Source: Amycolatopsis endophytica
GTDB taxonomy: Bacteria; Actinomycetota; Actinomycetes; Mycobacteriales; Pseudonocardiaceae
DNA: 64,000 nt
Assembly (NCBI RefSeq): GCF_013410405.1
Contig: NZ_JACCFK010000001.1
Coordinates: 3,720,001-3,784,000, forward strand
Direction: 5' to 3'
Shown: positions 17,222-25,671 of the stretch, in pieces
How the letters are laid out: the number at the start of each line of letters is the position of its first letter
Position numbering within the stretch: the first letter of the stretch is position 1
Made by a program: the position numbers and the translations under genes
Notes under the pieces: generated by a model
What the model was told of the DNA's origin: nothing
What the model saw: only the letters and a program-made list of their open reading frames with translations
Database searches by the model: none

Positions 17222-18883
17222 ATGGGCGTGCACCAGATCTGTGACCAGTTCGTCGAGGACTTCGCCGCCGCGCACCCGGTCGCCGCGACCGAGATGGGCA
17301 TTCCGGGGTACGAGGACCAGCTGACCGACTATTCGCCGGAGGGTCACGCCGCGCGTGCCGCGATCGCCCGGCGCGCGCTGGACGCGGTCGCCGCGGCGGA
17401 GCCTGCCGACGCCGGTGAGCGCGCCGCGAAGGCCGTGTTCACCGAGCGGACCGGTCTGGACCTGGAACTCCACGAGGCCGGCCAGGACGTGGCGGCGTTC
17501 AACGTCATCGCGGGCCCGGTGCAGGACCTGCGCATGGTGTTCGACCTGATGCCCACGGACACGCCGGAAGACTGGGCGAACATCGCGAAGCGCCTGGCCA
17601 AGGTGCCGGACGCGGTCGACGGTATCCGCGCCTCGCTGCTGGCCGCGGTCGAGGCGGGCAACGCACCGGCGCTGCGGCAGGTGACGAAGGTCGCGGGGCA
17701 GGCGGAGACGTGGGCCGGGCTTTCCGGGGAGACGGGCTACTTCGAGAACCTGGTCTCGGGCGCGCCGGAGGGGGCCCCGCGCGGGGACCTCGACCGCGGC
17801 GCCCGCGCGGCCCAGGAGTCCTACGCCGAGCTGGCCGGGTTCCTCCGCGCCGAGCTGGCGCCGAAGGCCCGTGCCAAGGACGCCGTCGGCGAGGACGTCT
17901 ACCGGCTCTGGTCGCGGTACTTCATCGGCGCGAAGCTCGACCCGCGCGAGTCCTACGAATGGGGCTGGGCCGAGTTCCTGCGGCTGGAGGCGGAGATGAA
18001 GGCCGTCGCCGAGCGCATCGCGCCGGGCGGCACTCTCGCCGACGCGGCCGCGGCACTCGACGCGAACCCGCGATACCGCGTGCAGGGCCGCGACGCGTTC
18101 CAGCGGTGGATGCAGGAACTGTCCGACACCGCGCTGGCCGACCTGCGCGGCAGGCACTTCGACATCCCCGACGCACTGATGGCGCTGGACTGCCGGATCG
18201 CGCCCCCGGGCGGCGGCGCGGGTGCCTACTACACCGGCCCGAACGAGGACTTCACCCGCCCCGGCACGATGTGGTTCTCGCTGCCGCCGGGCCGTGACGA
18301 GTTCTCCACGTGGCGCGAGGTCAGCACCGTCTACCACGAGGGTGTGCCAGGGCACCACCTGCAGATCGCGACGGCGGTGTACCAGAGTTCGCTCAACCGG
18401 TACCAGCGGCTGCTGGCGTTCACGTCCGGTCACGGCGAGGGCTGGGCCCTCTACGCCGAACGGCTGATGCAGGACCTGGGCTATCTCGCCGACGACGGTG
18501 ACCTGCTCGGCATGCTGTCCGAGCAGCTGTTCCGCGCCGCGCGGGTGGTGGTGGACTTCGGTATGCACCTGGAGCTGGAAATCCCGTCCGGCACCGGATT
18601 CCACGAGGGCGAGCGGTGGACCCCCGACCTCGGCCTGGAGTTCATGCTGACCCGCACCATCACCGACGAGCCACTGGTGCGCGACGAGATCGACCGCTAC
18701 CTCGGCTGGCCCGGGCAGGCCCCGGCGTACAAGCTGGGGGAGCGCCTGTGGATCGAGGCGCGCGAGGACGCCCGCAAGCGCCAGGGCGACGCCTTCGACC
18801 TCAAGGACTTCCACACCCGCGCCCTGCGCCTCGGCGGCATGGGCCTGGACACGCTGCGCGAGCAGCTCACCGAGCTCGACTGA
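17222..18883 (+). CDS. DUF885 family putative metallo-hydrolase
   Basis: A 553-residue soluble protein of the DUF885 family, widespread in actinomycetes and proteobacteria. The zinc-peptidase-like motif HEGVPGHH is at residues 372-379, followed by GHGEGWALYAERLM, the arrangement seen in M2/M3-like gluzincins. No signal peptide is visible, so it appears cytosolic. Substrate unknown; peptide or ester hydrolysis is likely. It lies 30 bp after metF and may share its transcript. The region downstream is the second 21-bp repeat array. Confidence 0.88.
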   Translation: MGVHQICDQFVEDFAAAHPVAATEMGIPGYEDQLTDYSPEGHAARAAIARRALDAVAAAEPADAGERAAKAVFTERTGLDLELHEAGQDVAAFNVIAGPVQDLRMVFDLMPTDTPEDWANIAKRLAKVPDAVDGIRASLLAAVEAGNAPALRQVTKVAGQAETWAGLSGETGYFENLVSGAPEGAPRGDLDRGARAAQESYAELAGFLRAELAPKARAKDAVGEDVYRLWSRYFIGAKLDPRESYEWGWAEFLRLEAEMKAVAERIAPGGTLADAAAALDANPRYRVQGRDAFQRWMQELSDTALADLRGRHFDIPDALMALDCRIAPPGGGAGAYYTGPNEDFTRPGTMWFSLPPGRDEFSTWREVSTVYHEGVPGHHLQIATAVYQSSLNRYQRLLAFTSGHGEGWALYAERLMQDLGYLADDGDLLGMLSEQLFRAARVVVDFGMHLELEIPSGTGFHEGERWTPDLGLEFMLTRTITDEPLVRDEIDRYLGWPGQAPAYKLGERLWIEAREDARKRQGDAFDLKDFHTRALRLGGMGLDTLREQLTELD

Positions 18884-18975
18884 GAGGTACTCAGATGCAC
18901 CGGGTATTCCTGGTCACCCCACCGCCCCCGGCCTAGCGGGGCGGATCCACCCCAGACACACCCACCACCGCCGCG

Positions 18976-19085
18976 AGCGGCCAACACGCTGCCGCGAGCG
19001 GCCAACACGGTGGCGGTTGCCGTGTTTGCCGTTCCGGGCAGCGTGTTTGCCGTTGCGGGCGGTGTGTTTGCTGTTCGCGGCGGGC
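18976..19085. repeat. 21-bp tandem repeat family A, head-to-head array (site 2)
   Basis: Two units with GGCCAACAC start at 18979 and 19000; three inverted units with GTGTTTG start at 19022, 19043 and 19064, each 21 bp apart. As at 3.2 kb, one orientation is followed by the other. The array occupies the 307-bp gap between the DUF885 stop and the EamA start. Apart from a 13-codon frame (18895-18936), nothing else is recognisable in this gap. Confidence 0.85.
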
Positions 19086-19190
19086 CGCTGGGGTGGTTGT
19101 GGTGGTCTGGTCATCGCTGTGCGTGCGCACGGCATCGCATCGCCCCGCGTCTTCGGTCTCTGTCCACAGTTGACGCTGGAGCGGTTTCCC

Positions 19191-20084
19191 ATGTCTGTTT
19201 CCCTCGGCGCGTCGAGGCGCGTCCGATCGTCGTTCACCTTGTTGCTGGCCGGGGTCCTCTGGGGCACCGGCGGCCTGTCCGGTTCCCTGCTCGGCAGCCG
19301 CGGCGGTCTGCACCCGATTTCCGTTGCCGCGTACCGGTTGTTGCTCGGTGGTGCCGCGGTCGTGCTGTTCGTGTGGTTGTCCGGCGGCCTCCGCCGCATG
19401 ATCTGGACCAAACCGGTGATGTGCCGGATCGTGGCGGCGGGTGGGCTGCTCGGCTCGTTCCAGGCCGCGTACTTCGCCGCGGTCGGGCTGACCTCGGTCG
19501 GCACCGCGACCATGGTGACCATCGGCAGCGTGCCGGTGTTCGTCACCGCCGCCACTGCCGTCCGGACGCGACGGATGCCCTCGCGGGTCACCCTGGTGTC
19601 GGTCGTCCTGGCGGTGGCCGGTCTGGTGCTGCTGTCCGCCGCACCGGGCGGCGGTGGCGGGCAGCTGTTCGGCGGGGTCGCCTTCGCCCTGGCCGCCGGC
19701 GCCGGGTTCGCCACGCTGACGCTGATGATGCGCCGTCCCGTCGAGGGTCTGGATTACCAGCGCACGACCGCGTTCGGCCTGCTCACCGGCGGTGTCGTGC
19801 TGCTGCCTGCCGGGCTGGTCCTCGGGATGGCGCTGCCGCCGCGGCTCGACGTCCTCGCGGTCGCGCTCTACTTCGGTGTCGTCCCGACGGGGCTCGGCTA
19901 CGCGGCCTACTTCCGCGTGCTGAGGGTCACCCACCCGGTGATCGCGGCGCTGGCGACCCTGCTGGAACCACTCACCGCCGCGCTCCTGTCCGCCGTCCTC
20001 TTCCACGAGGGGCTCGGCGTGCAGGGGTGGTGCGGCGCCGCGCTGCTGGCCGCCGGGCTGCTGGTGGGCTACTCGCGGACCTGA
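19191..20084 (+). CDS. EamA family (DMT superfamily) transporter
   Basis: A 297-residue protein with ten predicted helices in two EamA repeats: the first begins LLAGVLWGTGGLSGSLLG, the second FGGVAFALAAGAGFATLTLMMRR, and the GLGYAAYFRVLRVTHPVIAALATLLEPLTAALLS block is characteristic. Family members usually export amino acids or metabolites. The ATG at 19191 has GGAG about 10 nt upstream; longer in-frame starts would lie in the repeat array. Its 3' end overlaps the convergent GNAT gene by 16 bp. Confidence 0.9.
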   Translation: MSVSLGASRRVRSSFTLLLAGVLWGTGGLSGSLLGSRGGLHPISVAAYRLLLGGAAVVLFVWLSGGLRRMIWTKPVMCRIVAAGGLLGSFQAAYFAAVGLTSVGTATMVTIGSVPVFVTAATAVRTRRMPSRVTLVSVVLAVAGLVLLSAAPGGGGGQLFGGVAFALAAGAGFATLTLMMRRPVEGLDYQRTTAFGLLTGGVVLLPAGLVLGMALPPRLDVLAVALYFGVVPTGLGYAAYFRVLRVTHPVIAALATLLEPLTAALLSAVLFHEGLGVQGWCGAALLAAGLLVGYSRT

Positions 20085-20638
20085 GGCTCCAGGGGCAGGG
20101 TGCGGCCGAGGATCGCGAACGGGCGCGGGTCACCGGCGAAGTGGTAGTCGCGCAGCGCGTCGACGAACCCCACGCGCCGGTACAGCTTCCACGCCCGGCT
20201 CGGCCCCTCCGGCGTCGACAACAGCACGCGCCGGTTGGGCACGCCATCGAGCAGGCGGCGCAGCAGGTCCTCGCCGATCCCGCGGGCCTGGCTCGCGGGG
20301 CGGACGTGGATCTCGGTCAGTTCGAAGTAGTCGGTGAGCCACTCCTGCGCGAGCTGTTCGCCACCGGAGGACGCCAGCCCGCGCCGCACCTGCTCGTGCC
20401 ACCACTGGCCGGGCGCGCCCCGATAGCCGTACGCGACGCCGAGCATCGTGCCCTCGGCGTCCAGCGCCGCGATGCAGCGCCAGCCCTCCCGCAGCGCATG
20501 GGTGAGCCACATCGGCGCGCGTTGTTCCGCGGTACCCGGTGGGTAGCGCATCGCGTCGACGTAGATCGCGAGCGCTTCCCGCAACCGGGTGCGGAAATCG
20601 TCGGGGGACAGCCGCGCGTAGTGCAGGGCGGTGGTCAC
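20069..20638 (-). CDS. GNAT family N-acetyltransferase
   Basis: A 189-residue acetyltransferase with the acetyl-CoA-binding block LTEIHVRPASQARGIGEDLLRRLLDG (Q-x-x-G-I-G form) and a C-terminal LYRRVGFVDAL strand. Substrate unknown. Its GTG start overlaps the stop of the upstream YbaK gene (GTGA), so the two are translationally coupled on the minus strand. The 3' end overlaps the EamA gene by 16 bp. Confidence 0.88.
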   Translation of the reverse strand: MTTALHYARLSPDDFRTRLREALAIYVDAMRYPPGTAEQRAPMWLTHALREGWRCIAALDAEGTMLGVAYGYRGAPGQWWHEQVRRGLASSGGEQLAQEWLTDYFELTEIHVRPASQARGIGEDLLRRLLDGVPNRRVLLSTPEGPSRAWKLYRRVGFVDALRDYHFAGDPRPFAILGRTLPLEPQVRE

Positions 20639-21135
20639 GACGCCACGTCCGCGGGTTTGCCGCCGGTGACGGCGACGAGGTCGGCGAACGTGGTCGGGAA
20701 GACCGACTTGGCGTGCCCGGCCGCTGCCCACACCGTGTCGTGGGCGCGCAGCGCGGTGTCGACGAGGGTGAGCACCGGCTCCGGGTGCCCGAGCGGGGCG
20801 ACACCGCCGATGGCCTGGCCGGTGTGCTCCCGCACGAACGCCGGGTCGGCCTTCTCGACCGACTCCGCGCCGACGAGTGCCGCGAGCGTGTCCGTGCTGG
20901 CCCGGTGCGCGCCCGAGGTCAGTGCCAGCAGCGGCGCGATCCGGTCGGCGAAGACCGCGCGGAAGACGAGGCTGTTGGCGATCGCGCCCACCTCGACGCC
21001 GAGCGCTTCGGCGGCCAGCGCGGCGGTGCGTGCCTCGCCCGGCAGGATGCGGATGCCGGCAGCGGCTTCGTGGCGGCCCGCCTCGGCGAGCGCGGCAGCG
21101 ACCTTGGCCACCGCCGGATGGTCCAGGCTGCTCAT
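20635..21135 (-). CDS. YbaK/EbsC family aminoacyl-tRNA deacylase
   Basis: A 166-residue single-domain protein of the INS/YbaK superfamily, which hydrolyses mischarged aminoacyl-tRNAs (for example Cys- or Ala-tRNA-Pro) in trans. Visible: VGAIANSLVFRA, the KADPAFVREHTGQAIGGVAPLGHPEP loop forming the active-site pocket, and a C-terminal VWAAAGHAKSVFPTTFADL strand. Which amino acid is removed cannot be told from sequence alone. It is the first gene of a two-gene minus-strand unit with the GNAT gene. Confidence 0.9.
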   Translation of the reverse strand: MSSLDHPAVAKVAAALAEAGRHEAAAGIRILPGEARTAALAAEALGVEVGAIANSLVFRAVFADRIAPLLALTSGAHRASTDTLAALVGAESVEKADPAFVREHTGQAIGGVAPLGHPEPVLTLVDTALRAHDTVWAAAGHAKSVFPTTFADLVAVTGGKPADVAS

Positions 21136-21292
21136 ACCGATATGAGATCACGGCTGCCGCGGGCGGGCGACGCGCGTCCCCGCTGAGTCGTCGGAACGGC
21201 CCCCGGAGTTCCCCGCGCGAAGCAGAAGCAATCCTTCTCACGCGTGCCCGCCACGGGGTCTTTTCCTTGCCCGTCAACAGTATCGTGAGCGA

Positions 21293-21874
21293 ATGTTCGC
21301 CTCGCCCGCCTGGCTCGGCTGGTCGCTCGCCGCCCTGTTCGTGGTGCTCGCGGTCTACTCGCTGTGGCTGGCGCTGACGTCCGGCACGAGGTGCGCCGAC
21401 GGCGTGACCGGCGACCGGTCCTCCGGTCTGGCGCACGCCGTGATGTCCGTGGGCATGGCCGTGATGTTCGCGCCCTGGGGCTCCGCCGTGCCCGCGCTGG
21501 TGTGGAACACGGTGTTCGTGGCGATGGCCGCCTGGTTCGCGGCGGCCCTGTTCCGCGCCGCGCCCGGTGAGCCGCGGTGGCGCTCGGCCGCGACGCACCA
21601 CGTGCTGGGCGCGGTCGCGATGCTCGCGATGGTCAGCGCGATGAGCGGCGCCCCGGCGGCGGGTGGCGACCACGCCGGTCACGCCGGCCACTCCGCGGCT
21701 TCGGGCGGGTTCCTCCTGCCCGTCCTGCTGACCGGTCTGGTGGTCTACTTCGCGGCCGACTTCGGCCTGTCCGGCTGGCGCGCGGTGCGTGGCGGCCCCG
21801 GCGGGCGTGCCTCCGGCGCCGCACGCGCCGTGATGGGTGCCGGTATGGCGGCGATGCTGGTCCCGATGCTCTAG
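21293..21874 (+). CDS. DUF5134 domain membrane protein
   Basis: A 193-residue membrane protein with about five helices, matching the actinobacterial DUF5134 family (AHAVMSVGMAVMFAPWG near residue 47; RAVMGAGMAAMLVPML at the C-terminus). A short His-rich loop GGDHAGHAGHS (about 124-134) could bind Cu or Zn. Function unknown. Convergent to it is the remnant of a membrane-anchored gene, suggesting that a partner has been lost. Confidence 0.8.
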   Translation: MFASPAWLGWSLAALFVVLAVYSLWLALTSGTRCADGVTGDRSSGLAHAVMSVGMAVMFAPWGSAVPALVWNTVFVAMAAWFAAALFRAAPGEPRWRSAATHHVLGAVAMLAMVSAMSGAPAAGGDHAGHAGHSAASGGFLLPVLLTGLVVYFAADFGLSGWRAVRGGPGGRASGAARAVMGAGMAAMLVPML

Positions 21875-22074
21875 GAACCGCCTCCCGCGGAGCGCGAAGG
21901 CGGCGGTGAGCGCCACCGCGATGGTGATCCAGCCCCAGACGGGAAGGCCGCCAGCCGACGGGGCGGACGACGAGACGCTGATCCGCCCGCTCACGGCGCG
22001 GCCGTCCACGGGGACGTTCCGATCGGTGAGGACGGCAACCGAGCCAGCGGCACGGCGAGACGCCAGAAGACCAT
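21873..22074 (-). pseudogene. Remnant of a secreted, membrane-anchored protein
   Basis: An ATG at 22074 with AAAGGA just upstream opens with a signal-like MVFWRLAVPLARLP, but that frame stops after 27 codons. In another frame the same DNA continues as VPVDGRAVSGRISVSSSAPS, then a hydrophobic helix LPVWGWITIAVALTAAFALRGRR, a typical C-terminal anchor. I read this as a gene whose middle was deleted and whose frame is broken. The original family is uncertain; a CopC/YtkA-like exported protein is a guess. Confidence 0.4.
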
Positions 22075-22273
22075 GGACGTTCCTTTCATCAGGCATGGGA
22101 ACCGTTTCCCGGATCGTTGTACCGGAGGGGTGTGACAATCGGGAGGCGGTCTTGGCGGGCCTGACCCCGTGCAGGTGGGCGGGTCACCGGAAAGTGTGCC
22201 CAGCGCAGTCGCGATACCAGTCGATCGTGTGATCGAAGTCGTGGAAGTGCGGCACACCACGTCATTCGAGGAC

Positions 22274-22327
22274 TTGAACGAACACGTGTTCGAAGCTACT
22301 CTGGAACACGATCGAACAAGAGTTCGA
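22274..22327 (+). promoter_or_regulatory. LexA-type SOS promoter with two boxes
   Basis: TTGAAC (22274-22279) and TACTCT (22297-22302) are separated by exactly 17 bp, a good promoter. An SOS-like box, ACGAAC-N4-GTTCGA (22278-22293), fills the spacer, and a perfect actinobacterial SOS box, TCGAAC-N4-GTTCGA (22312-22327), covers the predicted start site. The recA promoter in this window carries the same kind of box in the same place. The downstream gene is the HEPN protein at 22429. Confidence 0.8.
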
Positions 22328-22428
22328 CATCCGGTGAGTGCTCGCCGGTCAGGTCATCCGGTGCCGGGGCGGGGGAAGCGCCTCGGCACCGGATGCCGCC
22401 ACCGCACGTTGTCCGCAAGGGAGGGGCA

Positions 22429-22935
22429 ATGTCCATTGCCGTCGCGTCCCGCGCCGAGGAGCAGCAGCCCTCGCTGCCGTTCCCGGTCCGTCCTCCGGCG
22501 GCGCCCGCCGCCACGGCCCTGCTCGCCGACGCCAGGCGGGGCATCGCCGAAGCCCGGCACGCGGCCCAGCCCGCGCCCAGGTTCATCGCGGCCTACCTGG
22601 CGGCGCTCCGCGCGGGTGCCGCGGTGCTCGCCGCCAGCGGTCGCCCGCACCGCGGCCGGGCCCGTCCGGCCAGCGTGTGGGTGCTGCTCGAAGCGGCGGC
22701 GCCCGAGCTGAGCGAGTGGACGGCCTACTTCGCCGCGCACTCGGCCGCGCGGGCCGCGGCCCAGGCAGGCAACACCCGCCGCGTCACCGCGGCCAGGGCC
22801 GACGAGCTGCTGAGCCAGTCCGCGCTGTTCGTCGAGCTCGCGCGTGACTTCGTCCACGGCCGCCCGTCCGGGCAGCCGAGCCGGGTGCGGCAGTGCGACG
22901 CGCCGCCGACCCTGGGGAAGGCGCCACGAAGGTAA
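22429..22935 (+). CDS. SAV_6107-type HEPN domain protein, LexA-controlled
   Basis: A 168-residue, Ala-rich, all-helical protein resembling the SAV_6107 group of HEPN proteins of actinomycetes. The helical core runs from about residue 25 to 150 (TALLADARRGIAEARHA, FIAAYLAALRAGAAVLAAS, VWVLLEAAAPELSEWTAYFAAHSA). A canonical Rx4-6H RNase motif is not evident at the usual place, so RNase activity is uncertain. The ATG follows GGGAGGGG. Two SOS boxes lie about 100 bp upstream, so induction by DNA damage is likely. The stop TAA overlaps the next gene's ATG (TAATG), coupling the two. I recall this family occurring near error-prone polymerase genes, which should be checked. Confidence 0.82.
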   Translation: MSIAVASRAEEQQPSLPFPVRPPAAPAATALLADARRGIAEARHAAQPAPRFIAAYLAALRAGAAVLAASGRPHRGRARPASVWVLLEAAAPELSEWTAYFAAHSAARAAAQAGNTRRVTAARADELLSQSALFVELARDFVHGRPSGQPSRVRQCDAPPTLGKAPRR

Positions 22936-23699
22936 TGGCCGGGCAAGCACTCATCGACCACGGGCGCCTGCTGGACGTGCTGGGCATCGAGGTCGAGCTG
23001 ATGATGTCGACCGCGCTGTCGGCGCCGGCGGACACCCCGGTGCCGACCACGCCCGGTCTCACGATCGGCGAGGTCATCCGCCATGTCGGCGGCGTCTACC
23101 GGGTCGCCACGGGCTGGATGACCGAGGGGCACCGGCCCCGGGGCTGGCAGGAGAACCCGGCGCCCGGCCAGAGCGGCGAGGAGTACCTGCGGGAGGGGCT
23201 GGCGTCGCTGCACCGCGAACTGACCTCGCACGATCCGGCCGAGTACGCGGCGGGCTGGTGGCCCGCGGACCGCACCTACGGGTTCTGGTGCCGCCGCATG
23301 GCGCACGAGACCACCGTGCACCGGATCGACCTCCAGAACGCGGCGAACCGGATCGTCGACGAGGTCGCCGAGGACGTCGCGCTCGACGGCATCGACGAGA
23401 TCCTGGCGCTGTGGTTCGCCCAGCGGCTGCCGATGCTCGGGCTGTCCGGCACGTCGACGGGCACCGTGGGCATCCGCACTGGTGGGCACAACTGGATCGC
23501 CAGGGCCGGTCCCGGCGAGACCATCGCCTGGCACTGCTCGGCGGAGGAGGCCGGCCGGGCCGACGGCCTGGTCACCGGATCGCCGATGGCGGTCTACGAG
23601 TGGCTGTGGGGCCGCCGCGGGCACGACGCCGTGACCTGGCAGCACAGCGACGACGCGATCGGCCAGTTCTGGGCTCTGCTGCGACTGGCGACGAGATAA
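22935..23699 (+). CDS. Mycothiol-dependent maleylpyruvate isomerase-like (DinB-fold) protein
   Basis: A 254-residue protein of the MDMPI/TIGR03083 type: an N-terminal four-helix DinB-fold metal domain and a C-terminal SCP-2-like domain. Candidate metal ligands are His in GEVIRHVGGVYRVATGWM and the HETTVHR pair in CRRMAHETTVHRIDLQNA. The C-terminal half includes GTVGIRTGGHNW and DGLVTGSPMAVYEWLWGRRG. Family members use mycothiol in isomerisation or transferase reactions. Its start overlaps the HEPN stop by 1 nt, so it shares the LexA promoter. DinB itself is damage-inducible in Bacillus, which makes the SOS link notable. Confidence 0.88.
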   Translation: MAGQALIDHGRLLDVLGIEVELMMSTALSAPADTPVPTTPGLTIGEVIRHVGGVYRVATGWMTEGHRPRGWQENPAPGQSGEEYLREGLASLHRELTSHDPAEYAAGWWPADRTYGFWCRRMAHETTVHRIDLQNAANRIVDEVAEDVALDGIDEILALWFAQRLPMLGLSGTSTGTVGIRTGGHNWIARAGPGETIAWHCSAEEAGRADGLVTGSPMAVYEWLWGRRGHDAVTWQHSDDAIGQFWALLRLATR

Positions 23700-23738
23700 T
23701 CCGGGACGTGGGGAAGCGTTGCCGGATATCGTCGCCTC

Positions 23739-24473
23739 ATGACGAGCCGACTGGTCAGCCTCGTGATCGACGCGAACCGCCCGCGGGAGCTCGCGGAGTT
23801 CTGGGCCGCGCTGCTGGACTGGACGATCACGTTCGAGGACCACGAGGAGGTCGACGTCGAGCCGCCCGAGGAGGACGGCAGCGACCTCGAATTCGTCTTC
23901 GGCACGGTGCCCGAGGCCAAGGATCCCGGCCGGAAGAACCGGGTGCACCTCGACCTGCCCAGCACCTCGCTCGAAGACCAGGCCGCGAAGGTGGACCGGG
24001 CCCTGTCCCTGGGCGCGCGCAAGCGTGACATCGGACAGGGCACGGTCCCCTGGGTGGTGCTCGCGGACCCGGAGGGCAACGAGTTCTGCGTGCTCGAACC
24101 CCGGCCCGGCTACACGACGACGGAAGCCGTGGCCGCGATCGTCGTGGACACGCACGACCCGCTCGCGTTGGCCACCTTCTGGGCGGAGGCCGCGGGCTGG
24201 CGGATCGGGAACCAGGAACCGGTGATCGTCGGACTGCGTGCCCCGACCGGCCGCGGTCCGTGGCTGGAGTTCCTGCGCGCCGGGGACACCAAGACGATCA
24301 AGAACCGCCTGCACCTCGACGTGGCACCGTTCGCGGACGGCGACACGGCCGCGGAGTCCGCGCGGTTGTGCGGGCTCGGTGCCCACCGCATCGACATCGG
24401 GCAGCGCGACGTCCCGTGGGAGGTGCTCGCGGACCCGGAGGGCAACGAGTTCTGCGTCCTCTCGCCGCGCTGA
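23739..24473 (+). CDS. VOC family protein with two glyoxalase-like domains
   Basis: A 244-residue protein made of two vicinal-oxygen-chelate units with parallel sequence: each starts with a V-x-D-x-x-x-P-x-x-L-A-x-FW segment (residues about 7-22 and 128-143) and ends in VLADPEGNEFCVL. Such tandem VOC proteins in actinomycetes are often called glyoxalase/bleomycin-resistance-like; catalytic function is unknown. It begins 39 bp after the MDMPI-like gene and may belong to the same damage-inducible transcript, though a separate promoter cannot be excluded. Confidence 0.86.
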   Translation: MTSRLVSLVIDANRPRELAEFWAALLDWTITFEDHEEVDVEPPEEDGSDLEFVFGTVPEAKDPGRKNRVHLDLPSTSLEDQAAKVDRALSLGARKRDIGQGTVPWVVLADPEGNEFCVLEPRPGYTTTEAVAAIVVDTHDPLALATFWAEAAGWRIGNQEPVIVGLRAPTGRGPWLEFLRAGDTKTIKNRLHLDVAPFADGDTAAESARLCGLGAHRIDIGQRDVPWEVLADPEGNEFCVLSPR

Positions 24474-24567
24474 GTGTTTCGGTGCGGTTGCGGTCGGCGC
24501 GGGCGCCCTGACACGGGCGAAACGCGGGCGTCCACGACCGGCAACAACCGCGCGCGATCGTGGCCGC

Positions 24568-25671
24568 ATGGAGCTTCGTACTCGAAGAACGCAGACGTTG
24601 CCGCGCCTGGCAGCGGACAGTGCGGAGTCGGTCGTCTGGCGGGTTCGCATCCGCATGCGCGACCACCCCGGCATGCTCGCCAGGATCGCGATCCGGATGG
24701 CCGACCTGGAGTGCAACATCCTGGGACTGAACGTGCTCCCGGTGCCCGGCGGCGTCCTCGACGAGGTCGTGATCCGGCCCGCGACCGGCCTGACCAAGCA
24801 ACACCTGGTGCGGGCGATCCGGGCCGAGGGCTGCGACGGCACCGTCCTGACCGACGCCGATCTGCGTGAGCTGGTGGACGCCTCCACCGCGACGCTCACT
24901 GCCGCCGCCCGCGCGGTCGACGATCCGGCCCGCCGCGCCGAGGTGCTGCGCGAGGTGCTCACCGCGGATCTGGTGACGGTCGTGCCCCGCGCCGAAGCCA
25001 ACCCGGCCCGCGTCGAGGGCGGTCACCGCGTGGTGTTCGCCGTGGACGGGGAAACCGCGCTGGTGGCGCGTCGTCGCTGGGCGCCGTTCGTGCAGCTGGA
25101 ACTGGCCCGCGCGGAAGCGCTGCTGGGACTGCTCGACCGCGCCTGCAGCACGGTGTCCGGTCCGGCGGCCGCGACCTGCGCAGACGGTGCCGCGATCGTG
25201 CTACGGGAGGGCAGGCCGGCTGACGCGGAGGCGCTGTCCGCACTGCACACCCGATGCTCACCGGACACGCTCTTCGCCCGATATCACACCGGAATGCGCA
25301 CGATGCCGCGCCGTCGGCTGCACCGGGTGCTGGTGCCGCCGCGCGGGATGAGCCTGCTGGCGATGTGCGGGCGCGACACCGTCGGCGTGGGACAACTCAT
25401 CCCCGGCGCGACGGGAGAGATCGCCGAGATCTCGCTCCTGGTCGAGGACGCCTGGCAGCGCAACGGCGTCGGCACCGCGCTACTGGCCAGGCTCGCCCGC
25501 ATCGCCGGCTCGCGGGGCGCCCACCGTCTGGTGGCGATGTCCCTGCCCGGGCGGGACGCGGTCTACCGCACGGCCGTGCGTGCGGGTTTGGCGCCCGAAC
25601 CGCCGGAGGAGGAGGGGCTGCTGCGCATCGGCCTTCCGCGGACGGCGCCGCATGTGCTCAGCGAACTCTGA
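24568..25671 (+). CDS. ACT domain - GNAT acetyltransferase fusion
   Basis: A 367-residue protein with an N-terminal ACT domain (about 20-95: VRIRMRDHPGMLARIAIRMADLECNILGLNV) and a C-terminal GNAT domain (about 205-350; acetyl-CoA loop VEDAWQRNGVGTALLARLARIAGS). Actinobacterial ACT-GNAT enzymes, such as that of Micromonospora aurantiaca, are lysine acetyltransferases regulated by free amino acids; the same is inferred here. The ATG at 24568 directly precedes the conserved region. Its last 95 bp were copied in the tandem duplication that follows. Confidence 0.9.
   Translation: MELRTRRTQTLPRLAADSAESVVWRVRIRMRDHPGMLARIAIRMADLECNILGLNVLPVPGGVLDEVVIRPATGLTKQHLVRAIRAEGCDGTVLTDADLRELVDASTATLTAAARAVDDPARRAEVLREVLTADLVTVVPRAEANPARVEGGHRVVFAVDGETALVARRRWAPFVQLELARAEALLGLLDRACSTVSGPAAATCADGAAIVLREGRPADAEALSALHTRCSPDTLFARYHTGMRTMPRRRLHRVLVPPRGMSLLAMCGRDTVGVGQLIPGATGEIAEISLLVEDAWQRNGVGTALLARLARIAGSRGAHRLVAMSLPGRDAVYRTAVRAGLAPEPPEEEGLLRIGLPRTAPHVLSEL

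Noticed and set aside
16268..18814. 848-codon minus-strand frame
   Set aside because: It is the reverse of metF and the DUF885 gene; no protein family pattern is visible in it.
18895..18936. 13-codon ORF after the DUF885 gene with GAGG before its ATG
   Set aside because: Too short and without any supporting coupling or conservation; not called.
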